A DNA stretch of 18,217 nucleotides from assembly GCA_012523605.1 (NCBI GenBank), contig JAAYTY010000198.1, forward strand, positions 1 through 18,217. Direction: 5' to 3'. Below are positions 1 to 7,236 of the stretch, in pieces. Each line of letters starts with the position of its first letter. The stretch's first letter is position 1. The stretch is from Candidatus Fermentibacterota bacterium (GTDB lineage: Bacteria > Fermentibacterota > Fermentibacteria > Fermentibacterales > Fermentibacteraceae). Made by a program: the position numbers and the translations under genes. Below the pieces are notes generated by a model. It searched no databases. It saw only the letters and a list, made by a program, of their open reading frames with translations, and had not been told where the DNA came from.

Positions 1-124
1 CGTCTATCACAAGGGCCGACCAAGGCTCCCCGGCGGGACGCCTGCGAAAGCCCCGGTCCAGTTCGTCCAGAGCCGCCCGGGTGGGCAGACCCGTCAGCCT
101 GTCCTGAGGAGCGTCGGACCCCAT
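1..124 (-). CDS. GGDEF-domain protein, N-terminal fragment (runs off left edge)
   Basis: Reading the minus strand from ATG 124 gives 41 residues that begin MGSDAPQDRLTGLPTRAALD. D-x-LTGLP-x-R is the opening signature of GGDEF domains, which make or sense cyclic di-GMP. The catalytic GG(D/E)EF loop lies outside the window, so activity cannot be judged. A GTG at 130-128 lies in frame two codons upstream and is an alternative start; a G-run just before it could serve as a ribosome site. The same frame stays open up to about 350, but that stretch has no well-placed start and its codon use becomes less GC-rich near the gene, so I treat it as non-coding. The GGDEF signature sits at the very N-terminus, so this is either a stand-alone cyclase or a protein with GGDEF first. 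The family assignment is good; function is inferred. Confidence 0.72.
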   Translation of the reverse strand, partial: MGSDAPQDRLTGLPTRAALDELDRGFRRRPAGEPWSALVID

Positions 125-231
125 GCGCACCCCCGTGACTGAGCAAGCTCCGGTGATACTAAGGATAACGGGATGAGAGAGGTAGCCCCGGCAGGCTTCG
201 GGAGGACGCGCAGGGGAGAACAGGCATGCCA

Positions 232-249
232 TCTCCCGCTGACGGGAGA
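232..249. terminator. Short stem-loop between two minus-strand genes
   Basis: A perfect 7-bp stem (TCTCCCG, 232-238, with CGGGAGA, 243-249) encloses a 4-base loop. It lies about 100 bases beyond the stop codon of the membrane protein at 348 and upstream of the GGDEF start. There is no T-run after it on the minus strand, so Rho-independent termination is only a possibility. It may equally be chance in GC-rich DNA. Confidence 0.25.
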
Positions 250-347
250 ACCCGGGGACTCCCGCGGCACGGGCGTCCGGTCGAACCAGCCCGCCGTGCT
301 CGTTCGCCGAGAGTCTGAGATGGTCGAACGCACCGGCCCTGTTGTTC

Positions 348-1739
348 TCAGTCGCCCGTCATCAGACAACAGGGATCTGTTCGGCCGGGCAGGGAACCGC
401 CCGCTCTGTCCGGTGCGGGCGCAACGGCATGGAACAAAAGGTATAGCGGGGGGATTATGAAGAAGTAGTGCCAGATGAGCTGGTTGGTCAGGATGACGAG
501 TATCGTCGCCGCCGTGGCGGCGGCGAGGAACGATCGCCCGCTCACAATCCTCCGGAGGGTCAGCGCGCAGAAAACGAGCAGTAGCCCGGCCTGCACCGCC
601 TTGACAAGCCGGAGCGGCACTATTCCGAGGATCCAGTAGGACAGGTTGATCGTCTCGACGTTGAAAGCGCCTCTCCAGCTCCTGATCACGCCGAAGTAGA
701 ATTGCTGAGCGGACCACGCCAGGAACGGCCCCACGAGTAACAGCACACCCCCGGCTGCCCAGGCCAGCGTGCCGAGCACCGCCCTCGAACCGTATCTCCT
801 GTACTGGAGGGCGAGATAGAACGGGAAGGCCACCCACAGGAACTGATAGGTGCACAGTGCCCATGCGAATACGGCGTTCGCCAGGCGCACCCTTCCCTGC
901 AGGACGGCCGCCGAGAACAGGGCGATCTGCAGGATCACGACGGGCAGATACACGTCGTGCCGGAAAGCGAGCCAGGGATTCAGGAAGAACACCGCCCCCA
1001 GCGCGGGGACGACAGCCTCCCGGCCGGCCGTCAGCGCGCTGTGCCTGAAGACGAGAAACGCCGATGCGAGGCACAGGAGGTTCACGAATCTCGGGTCGAT
1101 ACCCAGGAGGACCGCCGGCATGTAAGTCAGCCAGAGGCCCGGGAGGTAGGTGAGTCGGAGCCAGTCATGTATGACGTACTCCGAGTATGGATCGAGACCA
1201 GACAGCAGTCGCTTGCAGGCGGCCTCGATAAGGGGCAGCATATCCGATCTCGCCGGATCGAGGGGGAAGTTCCTGATGCTCACGAGCTGAATGGCCGCGA
1301 GCGAGACGAGGACCGACCAGCCGAGATGCCTACCGCCCGAGGAGAATCCGAGAACCGCCACGACCGCGAGTAGAGATGCCAGCAGCAGAACCGCTCCCGC
1401 CGGCGACATACTGTAGCCCATCGAGGAGAACAGCCTGCCCTCATAGACAGTCATCCCCGTCGAAAGCACCAGGAAGAAAGCGATTACAGCCATCGAGAAC
1501 CGCGGACTGAGCGGCATGTCGTGAAGTCTCGCGAAGAGCCCTGAAGCCCGCTTCGAACCGGCTCCGAACCATGCCAGGACCAGCGCCAGGTACAGAGCGG
1601 TCAGAGGAAGCAGAGACAATTGAAACGACAGCTCGGGCATTGACTTCCGCAAGGGGAAGAGCATCCCTCCGAGAAGTGTGACCATCGCCAGGAGTACTGT
1701 ATCGAGCACTCCCGGGATCCTTCCTTCCGAACCTTCCAT
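348..1739 (-). CDS. Polytopic membrane protein, probable GT-C-type glycosyltransferase
   Basis: The product is 463 residues from ATG 1739, with about ten to twelve hydrophobic segments along its length. After the first third, an extracytoplasmic-type stretch around residues 160-210 contains an acidic pair (DPARSD) followed by SGLDPYSEY and then LTYLPGLWLTYMP. A GxDPY motif followed by a Tyr-Pro-rich helix start is typical of GT-C-fold enzymes of the GT87/mannosyltransferase kind, which move sugars from polyprenyl-phosphate carriers to acceptors on the outer face of the cytoplasmic membrane. The frame is open a further 27 codons upstream (to 1820), but that extension is polar, Cys/Arg-rich and lacks a ribosome site. 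An AGGG lies 8 bases before ATG 1739. The C-terminal tail after the last helix is short and polar. It is a single gene in its neighbourhood, so its acceptor is unknown. The fold call is moderate; the substrate is not called. Confidence 0.6.
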   Translation of the reverse strand: MEGSEGRIPGVLDTVLLAMVTLLGGMLFPLRKSMPELSFQLSLLPLTALYLALVLAWFGAGSKRASGLFARLHDMPLSPRFSMAVIAFFLVLSTGMTVYEGRLFSSMGYSMSPAGAVLLLASLLAVVAVLGFSSGGRHLGWSVLVSLAAIQLVSIRNFPLDPARSDMLPLIEAACKRLLSGLDPYSEYVIHDWLRLTYLPGLWLTYMPAVLLGIDPRFVNLLCLASAFLVFRHSALTAGREAVVPALGAVFFLNPWLAFRHDVYLPVVILQIALFSAAVLQGRVRLANAVFAWALCTYQFLWVAFPFYLALQYRRYGSRAVLGTLAWAAGGVLLLVGPFLAWSAQQFYFGVIRSWRGAFNVETINLSYWILGIVPLRLVKAVQAGLLLVFCALTLRRIVSGRSFLAAATAATILVILTNQLIWHYFFIIPPLYLLFHAVAPAPDRAGGSLPGRTDPCCLMTGD

Positions 1740-2253
1740 CAACCCCGCCCTCTCCGCCAGCCCGCATCGGCAGGTTCGGCGAACCGACAGCACGAACATC
1801 TTCAGGCAGCCGACCGGCACGCAAGATGCGCGGTGGAAACGGAAGTCCCCGTTGAACAGTGCCGGCTCAGTCGCAAGCCGGAACCGGGCGGTCAGTCCAT
1901 CCGCCGTCGAATCGCAGCGCTGAAGAGAGTGACGTGAAGCCCCCGGAAGCTCCAGCCCTGCATTTGAAACAGGACTCCAATACGCCTGAAGGCATCCGGT
2001 CCGGGGCTTGACCTCGGTTCAGACCTCTGCAATACATACTTTCATTATAGACTTTGACCGGCGGAGGTGGGCATGCTTCTGACACGCACCTGAAGCATCT
2101 CGAAAGGCTCTGGTAGAGCCAGTTCACCGCTGCATGAGCCGGTCGAGCCGCCTGCTGCCTGAAGATCCACTCCCAGCGCCCCGGCCTTGCAGCCGGTGGG
2201 GAGAAGGCTCGTGCGGAAGCACGGGCGGGAACTGTACGCTGGAGGTGGGATCC
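1740..2253. other. 514-base intergenic region between divergent genes
   Basis: No convincing gene lies here on either strand; the open frames have neither start sites nor codon bias. The left part (1740-2000) carries one hairpin (CCGGCT 1862-1867 with AGCCGG 1876-1881). An AT-rich pocket at about 2028-2055 is unusual for this GC-rich sequence and is a likely promoter zone. It contains a TTGACC at 2008-2013 on the plus strand, and on the minus strand a perfect TATAAT (complement of 2044-2049) without a recognisable -35. Downstream of it, 2056-2226 is rich in stem-loops and is listed separately. Confidence 0.45.
2056..2226 (+). promoter_or_regulatory. Putative structured 5' leader of the Omp28-like gene
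   Basis: Visible helices are: GACCGGC 2056-2062 with GCCGGTC 2138-2144, enclosing ATGCTTC 2073-2079 with GAAGCAT 2092-2098 and GGCTCT 2106-2111 with AGAGCC 2115-2120, which together form a three-way junction. Two more follow: CCGGC 2181-2185 with GCCGG 2192-2196, and an 8-pair stem 2207-2214 with 2219-2226 (one G-T pair) closed by a GGAA tetraloop. A six-codon mini-ORF (2073-2093, MLLTRT and stop) with GGAGGT 2063-2068 sits inside the first arm. It matches no riboswitch class whose consensus I could recall. GC-rich DNA makes short helices by chance, so only the combination is suggestive. Confidence 0.3.
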
Positions 2254-3252
2254 ATGAGAACCGTTCTGTTCATCGTCCTTTCCGCGGCGGCCCTCGCCGG
2301 GGCAGCCACCCGGGTCGTGCTTTTCGAGGACTTCACGAACTGCGGATGCGGACCATGCTGGAGTATCGAGCCCACATTGAACGCCTTCGTGAACGCGCAT
2401 CTCGCGGCTGGAAACCTGTCCGTGGCCCGTGTACACGTCTGGTGGCCGAGCGCGTCGGATCCCATATACGTGGCGAACCCCACCGAACAGACCGCGCGGG
2501 TCAACTATTACGGCATCAACGCCGTTCCTACGCTGAAGATGGACGGCGTCCTCACCCCGTCCTCGTCGAACCTGGAGACCGCCTTCAACACGCGCATGGC
2601 CGTGCCCTGCTATCTCGACATATCGGTCTCGAAGAGCATCTCGAACGAAACCGGCGTGCTGTACGTGACACTGACGGCCTCTCAGTCGCTCGGATCCGAG
2701 ACGCTCAGACTCCACGCCATCCTGGTCGAAGACGACGTTCCCGGCGCTGGATACTGGTCGGGCTCCTACTTCGAACAGGCCTTCAGGGACAACCTCTGCG
2801 GGGGGTCCGGGCAAACCGTCTCGTTCAGCGGCGGCTATCCCTCCACAGTCAACCTCACCATCCCCTATGGCACCGGCCCCTGGGTGGAGGACAATGTGAG
2901 CCTCTGCCTGTTCCTGCAGGGTGAAACGTCGAAGGAAGTTTTCAACGCGTACTACAGAGCCCTCGACCTCATCCCGCCGGCAACGGGAATCGGTGATCGG
3001 TCGGGCGTCATACCAGCCCTGACCCCTGTCATCCGCATCGCCGAAAACCCGGCCTGCGGAGCGCTGACGGTCGTTCTAGAAATGCCGGAAGGCCCCGGAA
3101 CGCTGAGCGTGTTCGATCTCGAAGGGCACCTCGTGGAAGAGCGCAGCGCTTCCAGCGGCACGATCTGTCTGGAGCCGGAGGATCCGGGTGTCTACTTCAT
3201 CAGAGCCAGATCGGGCGAGCTTGTGTCGACAGCCACGGCCGTGGTTCTGTAA
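2254..3252 (+). CDS. Secreted thioredoxin-fold (Omp28-like) protein with T9SS C-terminal domain
   Basis: The product has 332 residues from ATG 2254. GGAGGT at 2241-2246 lies 7 bases before it, which decides this start over an in-frame ATG at 2134. Residues 1-18 form a signal peptide. VVLFEDFTNCGCGPCW follows directly: a beta-strand, then a C32-G-P-C35 redox pair (with an extra C30) as in thioredoxins, and the FEDFTxCxCGxC arrangement seen in the Omp28 family. GINAVPTLKMDG around residue 90 supplies the cis-proline region of the fold. A beta-sandwich-like middle follows, and residues 259-332 form a sorting-type tail (ENPACG, LSVFDLEGHLVEE, DPGVYFIRA). A surface or secreted thiol-disulfide role is inferred. 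It is monocistronic, with a possible structured leader upstream and a strong terminator downstream. Confidence 0.75.
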   Translation: MRTVLFIVLSAAALAGAATRVVLFEDFTNCGCGPCWSIEPTLNAFVNAHLAAGNLSVARVHVWWPSASDPIYVANPTEQTARVNYYGINAVPTLKMDGVLTPSSSNLETAFNTRMAVPCYLDISVSKSISNETGVLYVTLTASQSLGSETLRLHAILVEDDVPGAGYWSGSYFEQAFRDNLCGGSGQTVSFSGGYPSTVNLTIPYGTGPWVEDNVSLCLFLQGETSKEVFNAYYRALDLIPPATGIGDRSGVIPALTPVIRIAENPACGALTVVLEMPEGPGTLSVFDLEGHLVEERSASSGTICLEPEDPGVYFIRARSGELVSTATAVVL

Positions 3253-3288
3253 CCGATCAGGCGAAGCGCCAGGCGCTGCATGAGGATT

Positions 3289-3318
3289 TGCGGGGCCGGG
3301 CTTCCACCCGGCCCCGCA
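3289..3318. terminator. Strong bidirectional hairpin terminator
   Basis: A perfect 12-bp inverted repeat (TGCGGGGCCGGG, 3289-3300, with its complement at 3307-3318) has a 6-base CTTCCA loop. It is followed on the plus strand by GAACATTT and on the minus strand by AAATCC. It stands 36 bases after the stop of the Omp28-like gene and 125 bases past the stop of the convergent gene at 3444, so it can stop transcription from both sides. The T-runs are short, as is common in GC-rich genomes. Confidence 0.7.
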
Positions 3319-3443
3319 GAACATTTCCCGGTCCCGGGTTCTCCACGGCATGGTCCTGCACCGGGAGGTGTCGAGCTGAAGCACGGGGACGGCTCCGCGC
3401 GGACCCCGCCCCGCGCGCGGAGAATCCCGCCCCGGAAGGCGGA

Positions 3444-4307
3444 TCAACGACTCAGATCGAACACGAGGTCCGTGTCGCAGCACCTCACTTCGAGCCGATC
3501 GCCATCCAGATAGAAGTACTCGGGGGCCGAGGGAACCTCCACCTGCTGAACGATCCCGCCGGTACGTCTGTCCAGCACGTACACGAAATCGCTTTCACCG
3601 GTGAAGCCGTAGCCGGTGATGATGGCATCCCCCGTGACGACGAAGTTCTCGGAGTTCGACACCAGCGGCCGGCTCCGCCAGAGCAGATCGAAGTTCGACA
3701 GGTCGATGGCGGTGATGTAGCCGTTCATCCCGCAGGAACTCTCCGCGAAGGTGCGGTGGGCGTTGGAAACGTAGAGGATCCCGTCTTCGACCCATGCCCA
3801 GCGGATCTCCTGGAACACCGCTTCCTCGTCAAGGCGCTGGCTCACCGGGCCTTCCGCGTAGGAAAGGAAGTCCAGCACATGGAGCATCCGGTTGTCGTCC
3901 GGGCCCAGCACCACCAGGATCCTGGGGTCGAGGACCACGCCGAACCTGTTCGGCGGTGAGCCGTACACGGCCAGAACCGCCTCGTCGCAGAAGATCACCT
4001 GATACAGGCGGAAGACGCCCTCGCCGGGCGTGTGGAGAATCCCGTCTATGCCTTCCGGCGCCTCCCCCCGGGCCCTGATCGCGTCGTTCACCCCGCCGTT
4101 GTGGTAGGTGATGGAGGGCCAGTCGTACTTGCCCACGAACCAGGACTCGTAGTCGGTCACGCCGTTGGGGGCGCTCTTCGAGAGCACGAGCGTTGGAATC
4201 GATTCTACAGCCTCTTTCAGCTCGTACTCGAACGGAGGCGTCTCGAGGGGGGTGGGGATGACCTCTCCCCACCTGGCCAGGATCGAAGCGACGAGAAGTA
4301 TTTCCAT
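3444..4307 (-). CDS. Uncharacterised beta-propeller-like protein
   Basis: The product has 287 residues from ATG 4307; GGAG lies 8 bases before it on the minus strand. The frame continues upstream to 4382, but that extension is basic and has no ribosome site. The N-terminus (MEILLVASILA) is hydrophobic but lacks a positively charged n-region, so export is uncertain. From about residue 90 the chain alternates short beta-strands with phrases such as LVVLGPDDNRMLHVLDFL, GILYVSNAHRTF, ITAIDLSNFDLLWRS and FVYVLDRRTGGIVQQVEVP. This is the look of PQQ/WD-type propeller blades that report a value and its context. No catalytic residues are recognisable and I cannot name a family. It is divergent from the symporter gene and convergent with the Omp28-like gene, hence its own transcription unit. 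Confidence 0.6.
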   Translation of the reverse strand: MEILLVASILARWGEVIPTPLETPPFEYELKEAVESIPTLVLSKSAPNGVTDYESWFVGKYDWPSITYHNGGVNDAIRARGEAPEGIDGILHTPGEGVFRLYQVIFCDEAVLAVYGSPPNRFGVVLDPRILVVLGPDDNRMLHVLDFLSYAEGPVSQRLDEEAVFQEIRWAWVEDGILYVSNAHRTFAESSCGMNGYITAIDLSNFDLLWRSRPLVSNSENFVVTGDAIITGYGFTGESDFVYVLDRRTGGIVQQVEVPSAPEYFYLDGDRLEVRCCDTDLVFDLSR

Positions 4308-4503
4308 GTCACAATCTCCGGTATGAAGGCCCCGCACGGACCGGTTTTCTCGAATCCTTCGTACCCGCACCGCGGCCAACATACACGGAACGAGGAAGGG
4401 CGAAACAGGGGGAGCCGCTGTTCACGGGGAGGAGACAAGAAGCCTCGAGACGAACACTCGGGGAGAAGCGCCAGCGGCTCTGTCCTGTCCAACCCGCCCG
4501 GCC

Positions 4504-4532
4504 TTGCCCCGAAAGCCGGGCCGGGATAAAAT
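4504..4532 (+). promoter_or_regulatory. Sigma70-type promoter for the symporter operon
   Basis: TTGCCC (4504-4509) and TAAAAT (4527-4532) are separated by exactly 17 bases. The -10 matches the consensus at five of six positions and the -35 at four of six. Transcription would begin near 4539, giving a leader of about 25 bases with AGGAGG just before ATG 4564. An inverted repeat GCCCGGC/GCCGGGC spans the spacer and could bind a regulator or be coincidental. Confidence 0.6.
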
Positions 4533-4563
4533 CCTTTCCAAAGGGCGATCGAGAGGAGGGGCG

Positions 4564-6006
4564 ATGCTTCTCGGTGTGTTCGTTGCCTATCTGGTGATCG
4601 TGCTGGGCCTCGGCGTGTGGTCCATGAAACGATCGAAGACGCAGTCGGAATACATCCTGGGCGGCAGGAGGATCCCCGGCACGGCCCTCGCCCTGTCCGA
4701 GCGGGCCACTGGCGAATCGGCCTGGCTGCTGCTGGGTCTCACCGGGCATGCCTATGCCGAGGGTCTCAGCTGCATCTGGACGGCACTGGGATGCGTGATC
4801 GGGATCCTCTTCATCTGGTTCGCGATGAGCAGGAGGCTCCGCGAGGAGACCGAGAGAACCGGCGCCCTGACGGTGCCCGGACTCATAAGCCGCAGGTTCC
4901 CCGGCTCCGAGAAGGCGGTGGGCCTCCTGTCCGCTTTCGTCATCATCTTCTTCTTCCTGTTCTACATAGCGGCGCAGTTCGCGGGAGCGGGCACCGTTCT
5001 CCAGAGCACCTTCGGCATAGCCCCCTTCTGGGGAACGGTCATCGGTGCGGTTGTCGTGACGCTGTACTGCTTCCTGGGCGGTTTCATAGCGGTTGTAGTC
5101 ACCGACGTGTTCCAGTCCGTGCTCATGATATTCACCCTCGTGGTTCTGCCGGTCATCGGGCTGTTCGCTCTGGCGGGCGACAACCTGAGCATCGCCTCCG
5201 CGCTGAGGGAAGCCGGACCAGCGCTGAGCACGGTAACGGCAGGGAAGACCGGCTTCGCCGCAGTGCTGTTCGTCCTCAGCGGACTGAGCTGGATGTTCGG
5301 ATACACGGGCCAGCCCCAGCTTCTGACCCGCATGATGGCTATGCGCAGCGACGCCGACGTGAAGCGCGCGAGGTGGACGGCCGCTGTGTGGACGATACTC
5401 GCGTACGCAGGAGCCCTGCTGATCGGCATGATCGCCTTTGCGACGGTGAGCGGCGGCGTGCTCTCCGAGCCCGAAGCCGGCCCGGAGGGAGCCATGCCGA
5501 TGCTGGCTCTGTTTCTTCTCTCGCCTCTGCTCGCGGGCATCTGCCTCTCGGGCGCCATCTCCGCGATGATGTCCACGGCGGATTCCGAACTCCTAGTCTG
5601 CTCATCCTCGGCAAGCGAGGATGTGTACGCAACCACAGCGAAAAGGCGGATGAGCCCAGGCGCCATGCTCCGGCTCACCAGGCTTCTTACGCTCGGGGTC
5701 GGGGCGCTGGCTTTCATTCTCGCCGTATCCGTCAAGGACACGGTGTTCGGCCTGGTGTCGTATGCATGGTCGGGCCTGGGCAGTTCGTTCGGCCCGGTCC
5801 TGCTCCTTCTGCTGTTCTGGAAGGGGCTGTCCCGGGCCGGAGTGTTCGCCTCGCTGATTTCGGGAACCTTGGGCACCGTGGTCTGGAAGAACTTCTTCCT
5901 TGTCTCCACCGGGGTTTCCGAGAGGCTTGCCAGTTTCGTCTTCGCGTTCCTGATGGCCGTGGTCTTCTCCCTTCTCATGCCGGAGTGGGAGCGTACCGAA
6001 GGGTAG
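4564..6006 (+). CDS. Sodium:solute symporter (SSS family, PutP-like)
   Basis: The product has 480 residues with about twelve to thirteen transmembrane helices and the usual SSS length. Family landmarks are SERATGESAWLLLG (residues 45-58, first-helix substrate/Na region), GYTGQPQLLTRMMA (helix 6 region) and SAMMSTADSELL, where S337 and T338 match the Na2-site Ser-Thr of PutP and A334 its alanine. PutP has Asp-Met at its positions 55-56, where this protein has Gly-Glu (residues 50-51), so the acidic residue is shifted by one. Substrate cannot be read from sequence; proline, another amino acid or an organic anion are all possible. The start at 4564 is set by AGGAGG four bases upstream; an in-frame ATG at 4504 falls on the -35 box and is rejected. 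It heads a plus-strand run with the following gene 50 bases away. Confidence 0.88.
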   Translation: MLLGVFVAYLVIVLGLGVWSMKRSKTQSEYILGGRRIPGTALALSERATGESAWLLLGLTGHAYAEGLSCIWTALGCVIGILFIWFAMSRRLREETERTGALTVPGLISRRFPGSEKAVGLLSAFVIIFFFLFYIAAQFAGAGTVLQSTFGIAPFWGTVIGAVVVTLYCFLGGFIAVVVTDVFQSVLMIFTLVVLPVIGLFALAGDNLSIASALREAGPALSTVTAGKTGFAAVLFVLSGLSWMFGYTGQPQLLTRMMAMRSDADVKRARWTAAVWTILAYAGALLIGMIAFATVSGGVLSEPEAGPEGAMPMLALFLLSPLLAGICLSGAISAMMSTADSELLVCSSSASEDVYATTAKRRMSPGAMLRLTRLLTLGVGALAFILAVSVKDTVFGLVSYAWSGLGSSFGPVLLLLLFWKGLSRAGVFASLISGTLGTVVWKNFFLVSTGVSERLASFVFAFLMAVVFSLLMPEWERTEG

Positions 6007-6027
6007 CCGGGGCTGTGCCGCTCGAGC

Positions 6028-6044
6028 CCGGGGTAAGACCCCGG
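6028..6044. other. Perfect 7-bp hairpin in front of a TTG start
   Basis: CCGGGGT (6028-6034) pairs with ACCCCGG (6038-6044) over a 3-base loop. It lies between the symporter stop and the GGAGG of the next gene, ending two bases before that ribosome site. No T-run follows. It could protect the upstream message, lower read-through, or tune translation of the next gene. Confidence 0.35.
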
Positions 6045-6056
6045 CCGGAGGTCGAG

Positions 6057-6569
6057 TTGGAGATCGAGGATGTCATCAAGGCCGTCGAGGGCCGCAGGCG
6101 GCTGGTCGAGGGCGTTCTGTCGGAATACCTCTCCTTCCACGAGTGCCCCTGCCGCTGGCCTCAGTTCGTCTCGTGGGTGGGCAAGGAGCAGGGGCCGGGC
6201 TGGCAGGACGAAATCCAGAACCACCTCGTAGAAGCCGCGCTGAAGCTGAAGAGCTACGTGAAGGTCCGCCCGTCGGATCCGGAATTCTGGCTGGAAGCCA
6301 TACTGCACTGCACGAAATGCGGATCGAAGTGGAAGTACTTCTCGGAGGAGTGGCGGATGTCGGCCTTCCGCATGCGCCTGCTCCGCACGGACGGTGACAG
6401 GGGCGACCCGGCAGGAGCTGGAATGATCAGCAGTTTCATCTTCGCGACTGTGGGATTCGAGCCACCGGACGACACCCCCATGCTCTCTCTCGAGGAGTGG
6501 GCGAACTACATGCTGGGAAGGCTGTACAGAACAGAACCGTACCGTTCGGCGGTACGGACCGACGGATGA
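6057..6569 (+). CDS. Small unknown protein with CxxC motif
   Basis: The product is about 170 residues from a TTG at 6057, chosen because GGAGG (6047-6051) lies 5 bases upstream. A GTG at 6015 is in frame but has a poor ribosome site and would place the hairpin inside the coding sequence. The chain starts with a charged helix (LEIEDVIKAVEGRRRLVEG) and has CPC in a first cluster (HECPCRWPQF) and a second pair in LHCTKCGSKWKYF. The spacing suggests a possible metal site, but only two short Cys clusters exist. There is no signal peptide, so it is probably cytoplasmic. The C-terminus ends in a basic, Tyr-rich stretch. No family recognised. It follows the symporter by 50 bases and precedes the lipoprotein by 25, so it is probably co-transcribed; no functional link is evident. 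Confidence 0.6.
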   Translation: MEIEDVIKAVEGRRRLVEGVLSEYLSFHECPCRWPQFVSWVGKEQGPGWQDEIQNHLVEAALKLKSYVKVRPSDPEFWLEAILHCTKCGSKWKYFSEEWRMSAFRMRLLRTDGDRGDPAGAGMISSFIFATVGFEPPDDTPMLSLEEWANYMLGRLYRTEPYRSAVRTDG

Positions 6570-6594
6570 TCGACAAGTCGAAAGCGGGTGACTC

Positions 6595-7236
6595 ATGAAA
6601 CGCTTTGCTCTCATGGTTCCCGTTCTCGTTCTCGGCGCCGCCTGCAACCCGGCCGACCCGCTCGGGCTGATGAACCTGTCGTTCCGGCTGGAGAACACCA
6701 CGGATTTCACTGTCTGCGGAATCCTGCTCGACAGCCTCGAGTCTCTCGGTCCAGCCCAGGTGGCCGAAGTGCTCGCGATGTGGGCTGAGGGCGATGTCCC
6801 CGTCGAGATGGTGCTCAACATCGGCGTGCGCAATCCCAACGACGGCTCTCCGGGCACCCTGCTGGCCGCGGCGACGATAGTGGACTTTCCGTGGAAGCTC
6901 TACGCCGATGCTTCCGACTCCGAAGACTTCGACACCACCTGGGTCGCCTCGGGCCAGCTTCTCGATCCGTTCGAGGTGCCGGGCGACACGACCGTCACCA
7001 TCCTGCCTCTCGAAGTGAGCTTCAATGCCGTGGCTGTGCTCTCGGTCATGGATCCGCTGGCCTTCATCGACCTGGCGCTGGCCGTCGGGGGCATCGACGG
7101 CGACCTGCGGGACGACGACCATCTGGGCAGGCTGCTCCTGCGGACACTTCCCTCGATAGACACCCCGTTCGGCGAGATCACGTATCCCGACACGCTGAAC
7201 GTACATCTCGACTGGGTCGGCCAGGAGGCGGAATGA
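6595..7236 (+). CDS. Lipoprotein with WHy/LEA-2-like domain
   Basis: The product has 213 residues. It begins MKRFALMVPVLVLGAAC with a lipobox ending at Cys17, so it is predicted to be lipid-anchored, probably on the outer membrane. Residues from about 70 read VEMVLNIGVRNPNDG, then DFPWKLYADASD, then a strand with DPFEVPGDTTVTILPLEVSF. The NPN turn followed by a (V/F)PWKLY-type strand and a closing IPxxG/VPGDT edge is characteristic of the WHy/LEA-2 beta-sandwich (water stress and hypersensitive response domain). In bacteria these are envelope proteins of unclear role. Upstream GGGTGA stands in for a ribosome site. The stop overlaps the start of the next gene in ATGA, so the two are translationally coupled. 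The fold call is inferred from motifs; the lipoprotein call is firm. Confidence 0.68.
   Translation: MKRFALMVPVLVLGAACNPADPLGLMNLSFRLENTTDFTVCGILLDSLESLGPAQVAEVLAMWAEGDVPVEMVLNIGVRNPNDGSPGTLLAAATIVDFPWKLYADASDSEDFDTTWVASGQLLDPFEVPGDTTVTILPLEVSFNAVAVLSVMDPLAFIDLALAVGGIDGDLRDDDHLGRLLLRTLPSIDTPFGEITYPDTLNVHLDWVGQEAE

Noticed and set aside
94..1074. A 326-codon open frame on the minus strand
   Set aside because: It overlaps the glycosyltransferase-like gene in another frame, is Arg/Pro/Gly-rich and low in hydrophobic residues, and shows no domain; it is a GC-rich shadow. The real content at its end is the GGDEF start in a third frame.
2044..2049. Perfect TATAAT on the minus strand as promoter of the glycosyltransferase-like gene
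   Set aside because: No -35 at the right distance and about 300 bases from the ATG at 1739; kept only as part of the AT-rich pocket.
2056..2144. Cyclic di-GMP (GEMM), SAM or cobalamin riboswitch, or hammerhead ribozyme
   Set aside because: CACGCACC and CGAAAG resemble pieces of such elements, but the defining cores (GEMM GACGCAAAGCC, B12 box, SAM GGAGGGA-TGGCCC, hammerhead CUGANGA) are missing.
1867..2814. A 315-codon minus-strand open frame across the long spacer
   Set aside because: It runs antisense into the Omp28-like gene; the portion in the spacer has no ribosome site and looks random.
4962..6857. A 631-codon antisense open frame opposite the symporter
   Set aside because: Ser/Arg/Pro-rich shadow crossing three real genes; the symporter motifs are unmistakable.
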